A DNA stretch of 13,021 bases from Prevotella sp. (lineage in GTDB: Bacteria > Bacteroidota > Bacteroidia > Bacteroidales > Dysgonomonadaceae): NCBI GenBank assembly GCA_031263965.1, contig JAISES010000374.1:1-13021 (forward strand), read 5' to 3'. Position 1 is the first letter of the stretch, and every line of letters begins with the position of its first letter. The notes beneath the pieces are model-generated. The model saw only the letters and a list, made by a program, of their open reading frames with translations. It ran no database searches and had not been told where the DNA came from. Position numbers and translations under genes: made by a program. Shown here one piece after another: positions 1 to 7,609 of this stretch.

Positions 1-292
1 AATATTTCGTATCCGGAGATAATCGAAGCAGCTTATTTTGTTGGTTTACAGAATGCCACAAGTCGACTTTCGGTAATAAAAAAGGAAATTTTTTTGTCCA
101 GAATGTTTTTGTAGAATAACTAACTGCATCACCATAAACACCTTTGTATTCAGGTGGGACTAAGAAAACAAAATGAAGTTTATCTGATTTAATTTTAGAA
201 AAAAAATCGGCATAGTTTATAGCGATTTGTCCGAATCCACACATTGGATTATCGAGGTTTGTCAGGTCAATAAGAATCTTCTTTTTCTCCAT
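1..292 (-). CDS. Glycosyltransferase, N-terminal part (cut by window edge)
   Basis: An open frame starts at the ATG at 292 and runs off the left edge without a stop (97 codons visible). It begins MEKKKILIDLTNLDNPMCGFG and contains a WHSVNQQNKLL stretch near residues 79-89. A hydrophobic beta strand (KILIDLTNL) followed by a Gly-rich CGFGQ turn, then a 'lWHs.nq' segment, is what GT-B fold glycosyltransferases of the GT4/GT1 type from Bacteroidetes show at their N-terminus. The donor-binding C-terminal half lies outside the window, so substrate and linkage cannot be stated. It is probably cytosolic and used for cell-surface glycans. It has its own -7 box (327-334), and a terminator separates it from ilvC, so it is likely not part of the ilv operon. 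The family call rests on recall of the N-terminal pattern only. Confidence 0.65.
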   Translation of the reverse strand, partial: MEKKKILIDLTNLDNPMCGFGQIAINYADFFSKIKSDKLHFVFLVPPEYKGVYGDAVSYSTKTFWTKKFPFLLPKVDLWHSVNQQNKLLRLSPDTKY

Positions 293-326
293 ACTATTCA
301 ATTATTTCCTTTTTTAACGAATTCTG

Positions 327-334
327 CAAAGGTA
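327..334 (-). promoter_or_regulatory. Putative -7 box (TACCTTTG) for the glycosyltransferase gene
   Basis: On the minus strand TACCTTTG matches the Bacteroidetes -7 consensus TAnnTTTG exactly and lies 35 bases before the ATG at 292. No TTTG is seen at the expected -33 distance, so only half of the promoter is supported. It sits just past the ilvC terminator, which fits a new transcription unit. Confidence 0.45.
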
Positions 335-362
335 TATTTTTTAGATTAAATCGTAGTCTAAT

Positions 363-397
363 CAAAAGAAAAAAGATTTATCTTGCGGGATAAATCT
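363..397 (-). terminator. Intrinsic terminator ending the ilv operon
   Basis: A perfect 9-bp hairpin: arms AGATTTATC (374-382) and GATAAATCT (389-397) around a 6-base loop. On the minus strand it is followed at once by TTTTTTCTTTT (373-363). It begins 26 bases after the ilvC stop codon. The T tract exists only on the minus-strand side, so it should act on transcripts coming from ilvC. Confidence 0.8.
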
Positions 398-422
398 CTT
401 TATGTAACAATTTTCTGTATAA

Positions 423-1469
423 TCAGTTATTTTCCGGCCTGAGTTTTCTAACAACCGCTCCGGTACGCCACATTTCACTTTCGCGAAGGGCTTTCAGTTC
501 TTCTTCCAGCTTTTCGCGGTAGTCGGGTTTAGAGTTTGTATCGATAGAGCGCTGAGCCTCATTACCATTTGATACTTCCGAGTATAGTCGGGCAAATACA
601 GGCTTGGTTGCATCGTGGAAAGGAATCATCCAGTCCAATGCGCCACGCTGGGCTGTTGTAGAACAGTTGGCATACATCCAGTCCATCCCTTTTTCAGCGA
701 AAAGCGGCATCAAAGACTGGGTTAATTCTTCTACTGTTTCGTTGAATGCTTCAGACGGGGAGTGACCGTTTTCACGCAATACTTCATACTGGGCAAGAAG
801 GATTCCCTGAATAGCGCCCATCAGTGTTCCGCGTTCGCCTGTAAGGTCGGAATATACTTCACGTTTAAAGTCTGTTTCGAACAGATAGCCTGATCCTACG
901 CCGATACCCAGAGAGACAGTTCTCTCAAATGCACGTCCTGTAGCATCCTGAAAGATAGCATAACTCGAATTCAGGCCGCGTCCTTCAAGGAACATACGGC
1001 GAAGGCTTGTTCCCGAACCTTTAGGGGCAACAAGGATGACATCTATATCGTCCGGAGGAATGATGCCTGTACGCTCCTTGTACGTGATGCCGAACCCATG
1101 AGAGAAATATAAGGCCTTGCCTGCTGTCAGATGAGGTTTCAGGCGCGGCCATACTTCGATCTGTGCAGCATCGGACAGCAAATACTGTATGATCGTACCT
1201 TTTGCCGCAGCTTCTTCTATCTCGAAAAGAGTTTGCCCCGGCACCCAGCCGTCAGCGATCGCTTTCTCCCATGTCTTGCCGCCTTTGCGTTGCCCGATGA
1301 TTACATTGAATCCGTTATCGCGAAGGTTAAGAGCCTGCCCCGGTCCTTGTACGCCATAACCAATAACGGCTATAGTTTCGTTTTTCAGTACTTCCCTTGC
1401 TTTTTCCAGGGGGAATTCTTCACGGGTAACCACCTTTTCTGTTACTCCGCCAAAGTTCATTTCTGCCAT
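423..1469 (-). CDS. ilvC: Ketol-acid reductoisomerase
   Basis: Catalyses the second common step of valine/isoleucine synthesis: Mg2+-dependent alkyl migration and NAD(P)H reduction of 2-acetolactate or 2-aceto-2-hydroxybutyrate to the dihydroxy acids used by IlvD. The 348-residue protein has an N-terminal Rossmann domain with GYGVQGPG (residues 37-44), YFSHGFG with the conserved His124, and the metal-binding region SDLTGERGTLMG (Asp208, Glu212), followed by the all-helical KARI knot domain with AFNETVEELTQSLMPL and ending RKLRPENN. Length and sequence are close to Bacteroides IlvC. Arg61 and Lys62 in the loop after the second strand suggest NADPH rather than NADH, which is inference. It is the last gene of the operon, 35 bases after the thioesterase stop codon, with no -7 box between them, and is followed by an intrinsic terminator. 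Confidence 0.97.
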   Translation of the reverse strand: MAEMNFGGVTEKVVTREEFPLEKAREVLKNETIAVIGYGVQGPGQALNLRDNGFNVIIGQRKGGKTWEKAIADGWVPGQTLFEIEEAAAKGTIIQYLLSDAAQIEVWPRLKPHLTAGKALYFSHGFGITYKERTGIIPPDDIDVILVAPKGSGTSLRRMFLEGRGLNSSYAIFQDATGRAFERTVSLGIGVGSGYLFETDFKREVYSDLTGERGTLMGAIQGILLAQYEVLRENGHSPSEAFNETVEELTQSLMPLFAEKGMDWMYANCSTTAQRGALDWMIPFHDATKPVFARLYSEVSNGNEAQRSIDTNSKPDYREKLEEELKALRESEMWRTGAVVRKLRPENN

Positions 1470-1504
1470 TTTTGTTTTTGTTTTATTAATTTAAAAATAA
1501 GTAT

Positions 1505-2254
1505 TCAGTTAATTTGTTTCCATATTATCCTTGTGGAGCAAACGCTATTGTCTCCGTCTTTCATTTCCAAAATGTAGGAATCCCCATCTTCGTTCCGTTT
1601 CAGAATGTCAATATCCGTACCGTATTTTCCTTCGGATATATAATTGATCTCTATCCGTTTTATTTCTTTTTCCCTGAACATGTCAATATCAAAAACATCA
1701 ACAAAATGTTCAATGTACTTCATGCTGTTCAGGTGTTTATTGATATCCACATCGCTGTATTTTACAGTAAACCGCGTTGCCGGTTCATAATTATCCTTCA
1801 AGGCCGGTATTTTGGACAGTCCTTCTATCGGCGCTTCCAGCCCCACATTGATATAATCAGACAAACCGTATAACTCCAGCAGATTGGTCGGCTTGCGGCT
1901 TTCCAGGTCTATAGAAGCCCACAATGACCTTCCGTACCCCAGCTTCTGCCCGTTTTCGTCCTCAAAGGCAAAATGACGTTCGGTAAACAACCGGTTTACA
2001 CTTACGATCCATGTTTTGATAACGAAAACAGTGTCATTTTTCGGATAATCGAATAGTTCGATTGCAATACGCGACAGCACCCATACACGTTGTTGCAAAG
2101 TCATCGACGAATAGCCGAAACCCCGTTCATCGGCATGTTTTGTCGCTGCCTGCAACATAAATCCTCCAATCATAGGAAGGGTAGCTTTCCCTCTGAAGTC
2201 TGTTAAATAGGCATCTATGGTAAATTCGTATTTACCGGCTTTTTCCATCATCAT
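1505..2254 (-). CDS. Acyl-ACP thioesterase (FatA/FatB-like)
   Basis: Predicted cytosolic double-hotdog acyl-ACP thioesterase (249 residues) that hydrolyses acyl-ACP to free fatty acid. The first hotdog holds MLQAATKHADERGFG (33-47), WVLSRIAIE and the RLFTERHFAFED..G..LGYGRSLWA stretch. The second hotdog carries YSDVDINKHLNSMKYIE (166-182), which provides the family's Asp170-Asn172-His174 catalytic set, and NYISEGKYG with Glu208 near its end. Chain-length specificity cannot be read. It starts one base after the ilvN stop codon, so it is co-transcribed and probably translationally coupled. The start has three ATG codons in a row (2254, 2251, 2248), and the third may be the one used. Family knowledge: a thioesterase at this place between ilvN and ilvC occurs in Bacteroides species. 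Inference: it may link branched-chain amino acid precursors to branched fatty acid metabolism. Confidence 0.88.
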   Translation of the reverse strand: MMMEKAGKYEFTIDAYLTDFRGKATLPMIGGFMLQAATKHADERGFGYSSMTLQQRVWVLSRIAIELFDYPKNDTVFVIKTWIVSVNRLFTERHFAFEDENGQKLGYGRSLWASIDLESRKPTNLLELYGLSDYINVGLEAPIEGLSKIPALKDNYEPATRFTVKYSDVDINKHLNSMKYIEHFVDVFDIDMFREKEIKRIEINYISEGKYGTDIDILKRNEDGDSYILEMKDGDNSVCSTRIIWKQIN

Positions 2255-2255
2255 T

Positions 2256-2807
2256 TTATTGTTTAGAATTATGTTTCCTATTCAGTCCGGCCAACATATC
2301 GCTCAGGCGTTCTATTTTGGATTTTGTGATAGCCACACGGCCCGACCGGATAAATTGCAGGACTCCGATTGTTTTGCTCAACTCTTCGAACAGGCCTTGA
2401 GTTTCCTGATAGTGTCCTGTTTTCTCCAAAACTACACTATTTTCGTTAATGTCCAAAATGCGCGCGTTATATTTCCGGATAAGATCTTCTACCGATTCTA
2501 TTTTCAGGAAATCGGGCGTGGATAGTTTGTATAACGCTATCTCCTGATGTATAAGTTCTTCATTTGTATTGTAATACGATTTCAGGACATCGACGCGTTT
2601 GTCTATCTGAAGTACGACTTTTTTTATCATTTCTTCGTTGCAGAAAACCGTAATTGTGAATTTATGTATGCCTTCCAGGGCTGACGGGGACACCGAAAGG
2701 GTTTCTATATTCAGTTGGCGGCGGGTGAAAACAGTTGTTACCTGACTAAGTAAGCCAACCGTGTTTTCTGAAAATATGGTTACTGTGTATAATGTTTTAT
2801 CTTCCAT
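2256..2807 (-). CDS. ilvN: Acetohydroxyacid synthase, regulatory small subunit
   Basis: Regulatory subunit that activates IlvB and carries valine feedback inhibition. The 183-residue protein has an N-terminal ACT domain (about residues 6-80) with SENTVGLLSQVTTVFTRRQLNIETLSVSP, and a C-terminal AHAS small-subunit domain (about 90-165). Asn15, Gly18 and Asn33 occupy the positions that bind valine in E. coli IlvH (Asn11, Gly14, Asn29), so valine sensitivity is likely to be retained; this is inference from motif alignment. It is separated from ilvB, its usual direct neighbour, by the lipoprotein gene. The 47-base gap to that gene has no TAnnTTTG box, so ilvN depends on read-through from upstream. 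The ATG at 2807 gives MEDKTLYTVTIF, the normal beginning for the family. Confidence 0.95.
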   Translation of the reverse strand: MEDKTLYTVTIFSENTVGLLSQVTTVFTRRQLNIETLSVSPSALEGIHKFTITVFCNEEMIKKVVLQIDKRVDVLKSYYNTNEELIHQEIALYKLSTPDFLKIESVEDLIRKYNARILDINENSVVLEKTGHYQETQGLFEELSKTIGVLQFIRSGRVAITKSKIERLSDMLAGLNRKHNSKQ

Positions 2808-2854
2808 AACTTGTCGGATTAAATTTTTAACTATCTATATCTTAGTCTATCTTG

Positions 2855-3772
2855 TTATTCTCCACCGTCTTCATCTTCGGATGAACTGTCTTTGAGAATC
2901 CATTTGCTTCCATTGAATTTATAGGTTTGAGTATGTATCCGGTTGTGCCATATAGTAGTCGTCACGGTTGTACTATCTTCATAATTTATTTCGGGCAATG
3001 TATATACATCATCCAGAATATCCGTTTGTTTGTAATCTTCTGTTTCGGGCTTATACAGCCAAAACAGAAATTTATCAGGCCCATACGAAGGGATAAACTC
3101 CATCAGTGCAATATCCTGATATCCGTCGAAATTGAAATCACGGAGAGTGAGTCTGTATGTACTTTTTAATGGCTGCGATTCGAATCCGCCTAGTTCGGCC
3201 AGTAATTTTTTACCGGTTTTGTCATAGACAAAAAGAGTTGTTACTTTCATAGATTCGTACTCATTATCCAGATCAACTTCAGTCTGTAAATCTGTTTTGA
3301 ATTTATATTCCTGATAATTTGCCCCATAATAATTCCTTATTTCAAAAGGCAACGAACGTTTTTCATCCGCAGATGTCCACGTCCCTGTTGCTATCCCTTT
3401 CATCAAATCGAACTTACCCCTGAAATTTCCTGTCGGGATTTCGTTCTGAAATTCTGTCATATTCAATTCATAATCGTTGTACGTTCCTTCCAGCCTCATA
3501 TCGCCTTTTTTATTCAAATAGGAATAGGAGCCTGAAACCGATGTACTATCGATATCTAAATACATCCTGCACTCATATCCGCCTATATTTCCTTTTAGCC
3601 AGTACGAATAAACAACAGGGATATCCACTTGGCCATCTGTATATTCATTCTCTTCTGAATCATCGCCAACATATTCATCAACAGTAGCTTGCAGCTCTGC
3701 TTCCTGAGTTTTTTTCTTACATGAAAAGGGCAGGAAAATAATCAGCAGTATGTATACGTATCTCAAATTCAT
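2855..3772 (-). CDS. Predicted lipoprotein with a DxNxDGxxD motif, inside the ilv operon
   Basis: Hypothetical protein of 305 residues. It starts MNLRYVYILLIIFLPFSCKKK: a short charged n-region, a hydrophobic core and a lipobox with Cys18, so a signal peptidase II lipoprotein. An acidic stretch (about residues 32-50) follows the lipid anchor. Residues 212-220 read DFNFDGYQD, a DxNxDGxxD Ca2+-loop pattern seen in FG-GAP/XAC2610-like secreted proteins, and the C-terminus is acidic. The three residues after the Cys are Lys rather than the Asp/Glu-rich surface-export signal of some Bacteroidetes, so a periplasm-facing location is favoured (inference). The start at 3772 is chosen because it gives a clean signal peptide and its ATG overlaps the ilvB TGA as ATGA; an upstream in-frame ATG at 3802 lies within ilvB and would spoil the signal peptide. 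Function is unknown. No link to amino acid synthesis is visible other than its location. Confidence 0.8.
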   Translation of the reverse strand: MNLRYVYILLIIFLPFSCKKKTQEAELQATVDEYVGDDSEENEYTDGQVDIPVVYSYWLKGNIGGYECRMYLDIDSTSVSGSYSYLNKKGDMRLEGTYNDYELNMTEFQNEIPTGNFRGKFDLMKGIATGTWTSADEKRSLPFEIRNYYGANYQEYKFKTDLQTEVDLDNEYESMKVTTLFVYDKTGKKLLAELGGFESQPLKSTYRLTLRDFNFDGYQDIALMEFIPSYGPDKFLFWLYKPETEDYKQTDILDDVYTLPEINYEDSTTVTTTIWHNRIHTQTYKFNGSKWILKDSSSEDEDGGE

Positions 3773-5526
3773 TCGTTCCCCAGTAATATATTCGTAACAC
3801 AAGTGCCTGCCGGTACCATCGGATATACCATCCCTTTGTTTTCCACTTGTACGTCCAGCAGGTATGCTCCTTTATGATCCAGCATTTCAGCTATAGCTGT
3901 ATCCAGGTCTTCTCGTCTCTCTATCTTTTTTCCCGGAATATTATAAGCTTCGGCTATCTTCACAAAATCGGGATTCATCATTATCGTTTCAGAATATCTT
4001 TCTTCAAAGAACAATTCCTGCCATTGGCGAACCATACCGAGAAAATGGTTATTCAGTATAATAATCTTCACATCTACATTGTATTGCATGATCGTTCCCA
4101 ACTCCTGAATAGTCATCTGCATGCCGCCATCTCCGACAAAAAGGCACACTGTACGACCGGGCGCCCCATATTTTGCGCCAATAGCTGCCGGTAATCCGAA
4201 TCCCATTGTGCCCAATCCGCCGGATGTAACCACACTACGGCTACGGGTGTATTTGAAATAACGTACGCCCATCATCTGGTGCTGACCCACATCAGTTACC
4301 AATACGGCATCATTATCTGTTGCTGCGGATACTTTATTTATCACTTCACCCATTTTCAACCGGCCGGATCCAGGATATAATTCTTTGTTTATAACTGCCT
4401 CCTGTTCTTTGTTATAACATTCATTAAACTCGTTGAGCCATCCGGCATGGCTGGCATTCTTCAACAATTCCGTCACCGGCGGTAACGATTCTTTTACATC
4501 TCCCAATACACGGGCTGCAACAAGAACATTTTTATTTATTTCTGCCTTATCTATATCGAAATGGATAACCTTTGCTTGTTTTGCATAAGTATTCAGATCT
4601 CCGGTTACACGGTCATCAAACCGCATCCCGATGGCTATGAGCACATCACACTCATTTGTTTTCAGGTTGGGACCTATATTACCATGCATACCCAACATCC
4701 CTACATGCAGCGGATGATTGGATGGAACAGCAGAAAGCCCGAGTATTGTAGATGCAGCGGGAATCCCTGCTTTTTCGAGGAAGGTAAGCAATTCTTTTTC
4801 CGCATTGCCAAGTATAACACCTTGCCCGACCAGAGCTAATGGCTTTTTTGCTTCGTTTATAATTTTTGCAGCCATCTCCACTTCACCCATCCTTACTTCT
4901 GGTTTAGGCTGATAGCTGCGAATAAAGTCCACCTTCTTATAGCTGTAATTTTCTAATTTTCCGAACTGGGCATCTTTGGCAATATCCAAAATGACAGGCC
5001 CCGGCCGGCCGGTAGAGGCTATGTAAAAAGCTCTTGCAACTGCCCATGGAATATCTTCAGCCCTACGGATTTGATACGCCCATTTGGTTATAGGTTGGGT
5101 AATACCTACAACATCGGCTTCCTGAAAGGCATCGCTTCCTAACAAAGAGGAGGCAACCTGTCCCGAAATAACAACAAGCGGCGTGCTATCTATCATAGCA
5201 TCGGCAATACCTGTTACAGTGTTAGTAGCGCCGGGTCCCGATGTGACGAGAGCAACTCCGGTTTTTCCCGATGTCCGGGCATATCCCTGCGCCGCATGAG
5301 TTGCACCTTGTTCGTGACGGACGAGGATGTGGTTTATCTTATCTTTATAGTCGTACAAACAATCGAATACAGGCATTATAGCGCCACCCGGGTATCCGAA
5401 AATTGTATCTACTCCCTCGTTTAATAACGATTGGATAAGAGCTTCGCTTCCTGTTATGGGATTAACAGGATTGTCATTGCGGACTTGATCCGCAATCCCC
5501 TGAGAATTATTAATGTTCTTTTTCAT
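3769..5526 (-). CDS. ilvB: Acetohydroxyacid synthase, catalytic large subunit
   Basis: ThDP- and FAD-dependent enzyme that condenses two pyruvates to acetolactate, or pyruvate plus 2-oxobutyrate to acetohydroxybutyrate; the first common step of branched-chain amino acid synthesis. The 585-residue protein has the N-terminal ThDP-binding domain with FGYPGGAIMPVFD (43-55) and catalytic Glu72 in RHEQGATHAAQGYAR, the central FAD domain (about 210-350, with GMRFDDRVTGD), and the C-terminal ThDP domain with GDGGMQ (465-470) through LNN (491-493) and QWQELFFEERYS (501-512). Family members normally begin a few residues before ITGSEAL. Here about 23 residues precede it, of which QGIADQVRND is encoded by a palindromic repeat (see repeat entry). 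No ATG, GTG or TTG lies in frame between the first ATG and ITGSEAL, so the extension must be translated unless a rare start is used. It begins 75 bases after ilvD. Confidence 0.96.
   Translation of the reverse strand: MKKNINNSQGIADQVRNDNPVNPITGSEALIQSLLNEGVDTIFGYPGGAIMPVFDCLYDYKDKINHILVRHEQGATHAAQGYARTSGKTGVALVTSGPGATNTVTGIADAMIDSTPLVVISGQVASSLLGSDAFQEADVVGITQPITKWAYQIRRAEDIPWAVARAFYIASTGRPGPVILDIAKDAQFGKLENYSYKKVDFIRSYQPKPEVRMGEVEMAAKIINEAKKPLALVGQGVILGNAEKELLTFLEKAGIPAASTILGLSAVPSNHPLHVGMLGMHGNIGPNLKTNECDVLIAIGMRFDDRVTGDLNTYAKQAKVIHFDIDKAEINKNVLVAARVLGDVKESLPPVTELLKNASHAGWLNEFNECYNKEQEAVINKELYPGSGRLKMGEVINKVSAATDNDAVLVTDVGQHQMMGVRYFKYTRSRSVVTSGGLGTMGFGLPAAIGAKYGAPGRTVCLFVGDGGMQMTIQELGTIMQYNVDVKIIILNNHFLGMVRQWQELFFEERYSETIMMNPDFVKIAEAYNIPGKKIERREDLDTAIAEMLDHKGAYLLDVQVENKGMVYPMVPAGTCVTNILLGNE
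5473..5504. repeat. Palindromic repeat inserted in the 5' end of ilvB
   Basis: The plus strand reads GTCATTGCGG at 5473, and within it ATTGCGGA (5476-5483) and TCCGCAAT (5489-5496) form a perfect 8-bp stem around a 5-base loop, followed by CCCCTGA. From memory, the sequence GTCATTGCGG-ACTTGATCC-GCAATC is a widespread dispersed bacterial palindrome, often seen in spurious proteins as QGIADQVRND. Here it lies in frame within ilvB and encodes residues 9-18. The outer limits of the repeat (about 32 bases) are estimated, and copy number in this genome cannot be judged from the window. Confidence 0.65.
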
Positions 5527-5601
5527 TGCTCTATTCTAATGATAAGTCATCCCAAGTAGGATTAAAGTTTTCTATTAATTTGTTTTTCCAATGACACGGT
5601 T

Positions 5602-7431
5602 TTATTCTATTATCCTGATTCCCCCCAGATCTGCCGAACTAACCATATTGGCATAGGCTTTCAGGGCTTTCGATACATTACGTTCCCTATCAGGCTTGAA
5701 AGCCAGTTTGCCTTTAGATAATTCCTGCCGGCGACGCGACTCCAGCTCATCGTCGGATAATTTCACATTTATCGAACGGCCGGGTATATCTATTTCAATA
5801 ATATCGCCATCTTTTACCAAGCCGATAGCCCCACCTGATGCAGCTTCCGGAGAAATATGCCCGATAGAAAGACCTGAAGTGCCTCCTGAAAAACGCCCAT
5901 CGGTAATGAGGGCACATTCTTTCCCCAAATGCCTGGATTTAATATACGAAGTGGGGTAGAGCATCTCTTGCATTCCCGGCCCTCCTTTTGGCCCTTCGTA
6001 GGTAATAACTACAACGTCGCCGGCCATTACTTTCCCTTTAAGGATACCCTCGCATGCTGCATCCTGGGAATGAAACACTTTGGCAATACCCGAAAATTTG
6101 AAAATACTTTCGTCCACGCCCGCGGTTTTCACGACACAACCATTGAGGGCGATATTTCCTTTCAAAACAGCTAAACCGCCATCTTTAGTATAGGCGTGTT
6201 CCATATCGCGTATACATCCGGCCGCTCTATCGGTATCCAATGCAGGGTAATAACAATCCTGCGATCCCATGGACAGATTGAACCGGTTAGCCGGAGCCGA
6301 CTTATACAGTAATTCAGCTTCTCCTGACGGATTGTTTTTTGTTATATCATAGTTTTCTATTGCCTGTCCCAATGTCATGCCATCAACACGGCAAACAGAA
6401 TTGTCGATAAGCTTGGCCTTATCCAGCTCGTTCAGGATACCCAATATACCACCCGCTCTATTTACATCCTGTATATGATATTTTTGCGTATTGGGCGCCA
6501 CTTTGCACAAACACGGCACATTGCGGGAAAGTTTATCTATATCATCCATTGTGAAATCAACTTCCCCTTCCTGTGCAATAGCTAAAAGGTGAAGTATTGT
6601 ATTCGTAGAGCCGCCCATTGCTATATCTAATGTCATGGCGTTAAGGAATGCCGGTTTTGTCGCTATTTTTCTTGGCAGAACGGATTCGTCACCATCCCTG
6701 TAATACTTATATGCATTTTCCACGATTTGTTTTGCGGCATTTTTAAACAATTCCGAACGGTTTGCATGCGTTGCCACAACAGTTCCGTTCCCCGGTAATG
6801 CCAGCCCGATAGCTTCGTTCAGGCAGTTCATGGAGTTAGCTGTAAACATCCCCGAACAAGATCCGCATGTGGGGCAAGCCGCGCGTTCTATAGCACCGAC
6901 TTCTTCATCGGAAACGGCATCATCGGCCGCTTTTATCATAGCATCGATCAGATCGAGATGCCGGTTATCCAGTTCTCCGGCTTCCATCGGCCCCCCTGAC
7001 ACAAATATCGATGGAATATTCAAACGCATGGTAGCCATCAGCATTCCGGGAGTAATTTTATCACAATTGCTTATGCATATCATAGCATCTGCCTTGTGAG
7101 CATTTACCATATATTCCACGCTATCGGCAATCAGGTCACGCGAGGGAAGGGAGTACAACATTCCATCGTGTCCCATTGCTATACCATCGTCTATGGCAAT
7201 AGTATTGAATTCGGCGGCAAAACAGCCCAAATTTTCTATCCCGGCTTTTACTTTTTGTCCTATCTCATGTAAATGAACGTGACCCGGAACAAATTGTGTG
7301 AAAGAATTTACTATTGCAATCAGCGGTTTCCCCATCTGTTCCTCCTTCATGCCGTTTGCTCTCCAAAGGGCTCTGGCTCCGGCCATGCGACGGCCTAGTG
7401 TACTGGCTGAACTTCTTAATTCAAATCCCAT
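5602..7431 (-). CDS. ilvD: Dihydroxy-acid dehydratase
   Basis: Iron-sulfur enzyme that dehydrates 2,3-dihydroxy acids to the 2-oxo acids that precede valine, leucine and isoleucine. In the 609-residue form seen here: [19 protein letters not shown] (5-23), [11 protein letters not shown] (81-91), [10 protein letters not shown] with Cys123 (121-130), [17 protein letters not shown] with Cys186/189/192 (186-202), PGNGTV, and [19 protein letters not shown] (512-530), which carries the catalytic Ser. The position that holds an extra cluster Cys in the plant [2Fe-2S] type reads VPGHVHL, as in E. coli, which suggests an oxygen-labile [4Fe-4S] type (inference). An in-frame ATG at 7467 would add 12 residues ([12 protein letters not shown]), but it lies in the loop of the upstream terminator hairpin. 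The ATG at 7431 gives MGFELRSS, the normal family N-terminus, and is preferred. First structural gene of the operon. Confidence 0.95.
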   Translation of the reverse strand: MGFELRSSASTLGRRMAGARALWRANGMKEEQMGKPLIAIVNSFTQFVPGHVHLHEIGQKVKAGIENLGCFAAEFNTIAIDDGIAMGHDGMLYSLPSRDLIADSVEYMVNAHKADAMICISNCDKITPGMLMATMRLNIPSIFVSGGPMEAGELDNRHLDLIDAMIKAADDAVSDEEVGAIERAACPTCGSCSGMFTANSMNCLNEAIGLALPGNGTVVATHANRSELFKNAAKQIVENAYKYYRDGDESVLPRKIATKPAFLNAMTLDIAMGGSTNTILHLLAIAQEGEVDFTMDDIDKLSRNVPCLCKVAPNTQKYHIQDVNRAGGILGILNELDKAKLIDNSVCRVDGMTLGQAIENYDITKNNPSGEAELLYKSAPANRFNLSMGSQDCYYPALDTDRAAGCIRDMEHAYTKDGGLAVLKGNIALNGCVVKTAGVDESIFKFSGIAKVFHSQDAACEGILKGKVMAGDVVVITYEGPKGGPGMQEMLYPTSYIKSRHLGKECALITDGRFSGGTSGLSIGHISPEAASGGAIGLVKDGDIIEIDIPGRSINVKLSDDELESRRRQELSKGKLAFKPDRERNVSKALKAYANMVSSADLGGIRIIE

Positions 7432-7449
7432 ATTATTATCAGTTCTTAT

Positions 7450-7482
7450 AAAAAAAGCCTTTCCCATATCTGAGAAAGGCTT
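7450..7482 (-). terminator. Attenuator terminator upstream of ilvD
   Basis: On the minus strand AAGCCTTTC (7482-7474) pairs perfectly with GAAAGGCTT (7463-7455) across a 10-base loop, and the 3' arm runs straight into a T tract (seven T, 7456-7450). This is a textbook intrinsic terminator placed between the leader peptide and ilvD, with 18 bases from the T tract to the ilvD ATG at 7431. Its 5' arm also belongs to the alternative antiterminator pairing. Confidence 0.88.
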
Positions 7483-7534
7483 ATGTTGTTTTTATTCCTT
7501 AGCTATATCATTTGACTAATACATACCTTTCTCA
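7471..7534 (-). promoter_or_regulatory. Antiterminator of the ilv attenuator
   Basis: Minus-strand TGAGAAAGG (7534-7526) is a perfect 9-base complement of CCTTTCTCA (7479-7471), which contains most of the 5' arm of the terminator. The two pairings exclude each other. The first three bases of the upstream segment are the UGA stop codon of the leader peptide, so a ribosome ending translation there would cover the segment and allow the terminator to form. A ribosome stalled at the Leu/Ile/Val codons before it would leave the segment free and allow read-through. The competing structures are seen directly; the mechanism is inferred from known his/ilv/leu attenuators. Confidence 0.82.
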
Positions 7535-7609
7535 TTTATTCCAACCGACGAGGAGAATAATGTTGAGGAGGAGGACATGTAAAAAGCAATTTGTCATTAT
7601 TTTCACCAT
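7532..7609 (-). CDS. Leader peptide of the ilv operon (Leu/Ile/Val-rich)
   Basis: A short frame ends with TGA at 7534-7532. It may start at ATG 7609 (25 codons) or at the in-frame ATG 7597 (21 codons, beginning MTNCF). It contains HVLLLNIILLV: nine of the ten residues in VLLLNIILLV are Leu, Ile or Val, the three end products of the operon. It then ends GWNK. The promoter -7 box ends at 7621, so an RNA starting near 7614 leaves almost no untranslated bases before 7609; 7597 may be the more usable start. The peptide is expected to act only through ribosome movement during its translation, not as a stable protein. The frame lies in the correct place relative to the antiterminator and terminator. 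Confidence 0.85.
   Translation of the reverse strand: MVKIMTNCFLHVLLLNIILLVGWNK

Noticed and set aside
1470..1504. Possible separate promoter for ilvC.
   Set aside because: The 35-base A/T-rich gap contains no TAnnTTTG box; ilvC is most simply part of the operon.
3772..3802. Longer lipoprotein start at 3802.
   Set aside because: It adds ten residues (MCYEYITGER) encoded inside ilvB that would precede the signal peptide; the ATG at 3772 gives a proper lipoprotein signal and an ATGA overlap.
5527..5601. Possible remnants of further repeats (GTCATCCC at 5547, GTCATT-like pieces) between ilvD and ilvB.
   Set aside because: The matches are short and do not form a stem; nothing beyond an ordinary 75-base intergenic gap can be supported.
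7516..7578. Second short frame in the ilv leader, starting MSSSSTLFSSSVG (20 residues).
   Set aside because: It is Ser-rich, overlaps the Leu/Ile/Val leader in another frame, and passes through the antiterminator; the repeated TCC codons are just the CTC/Leu codons read out of phase.
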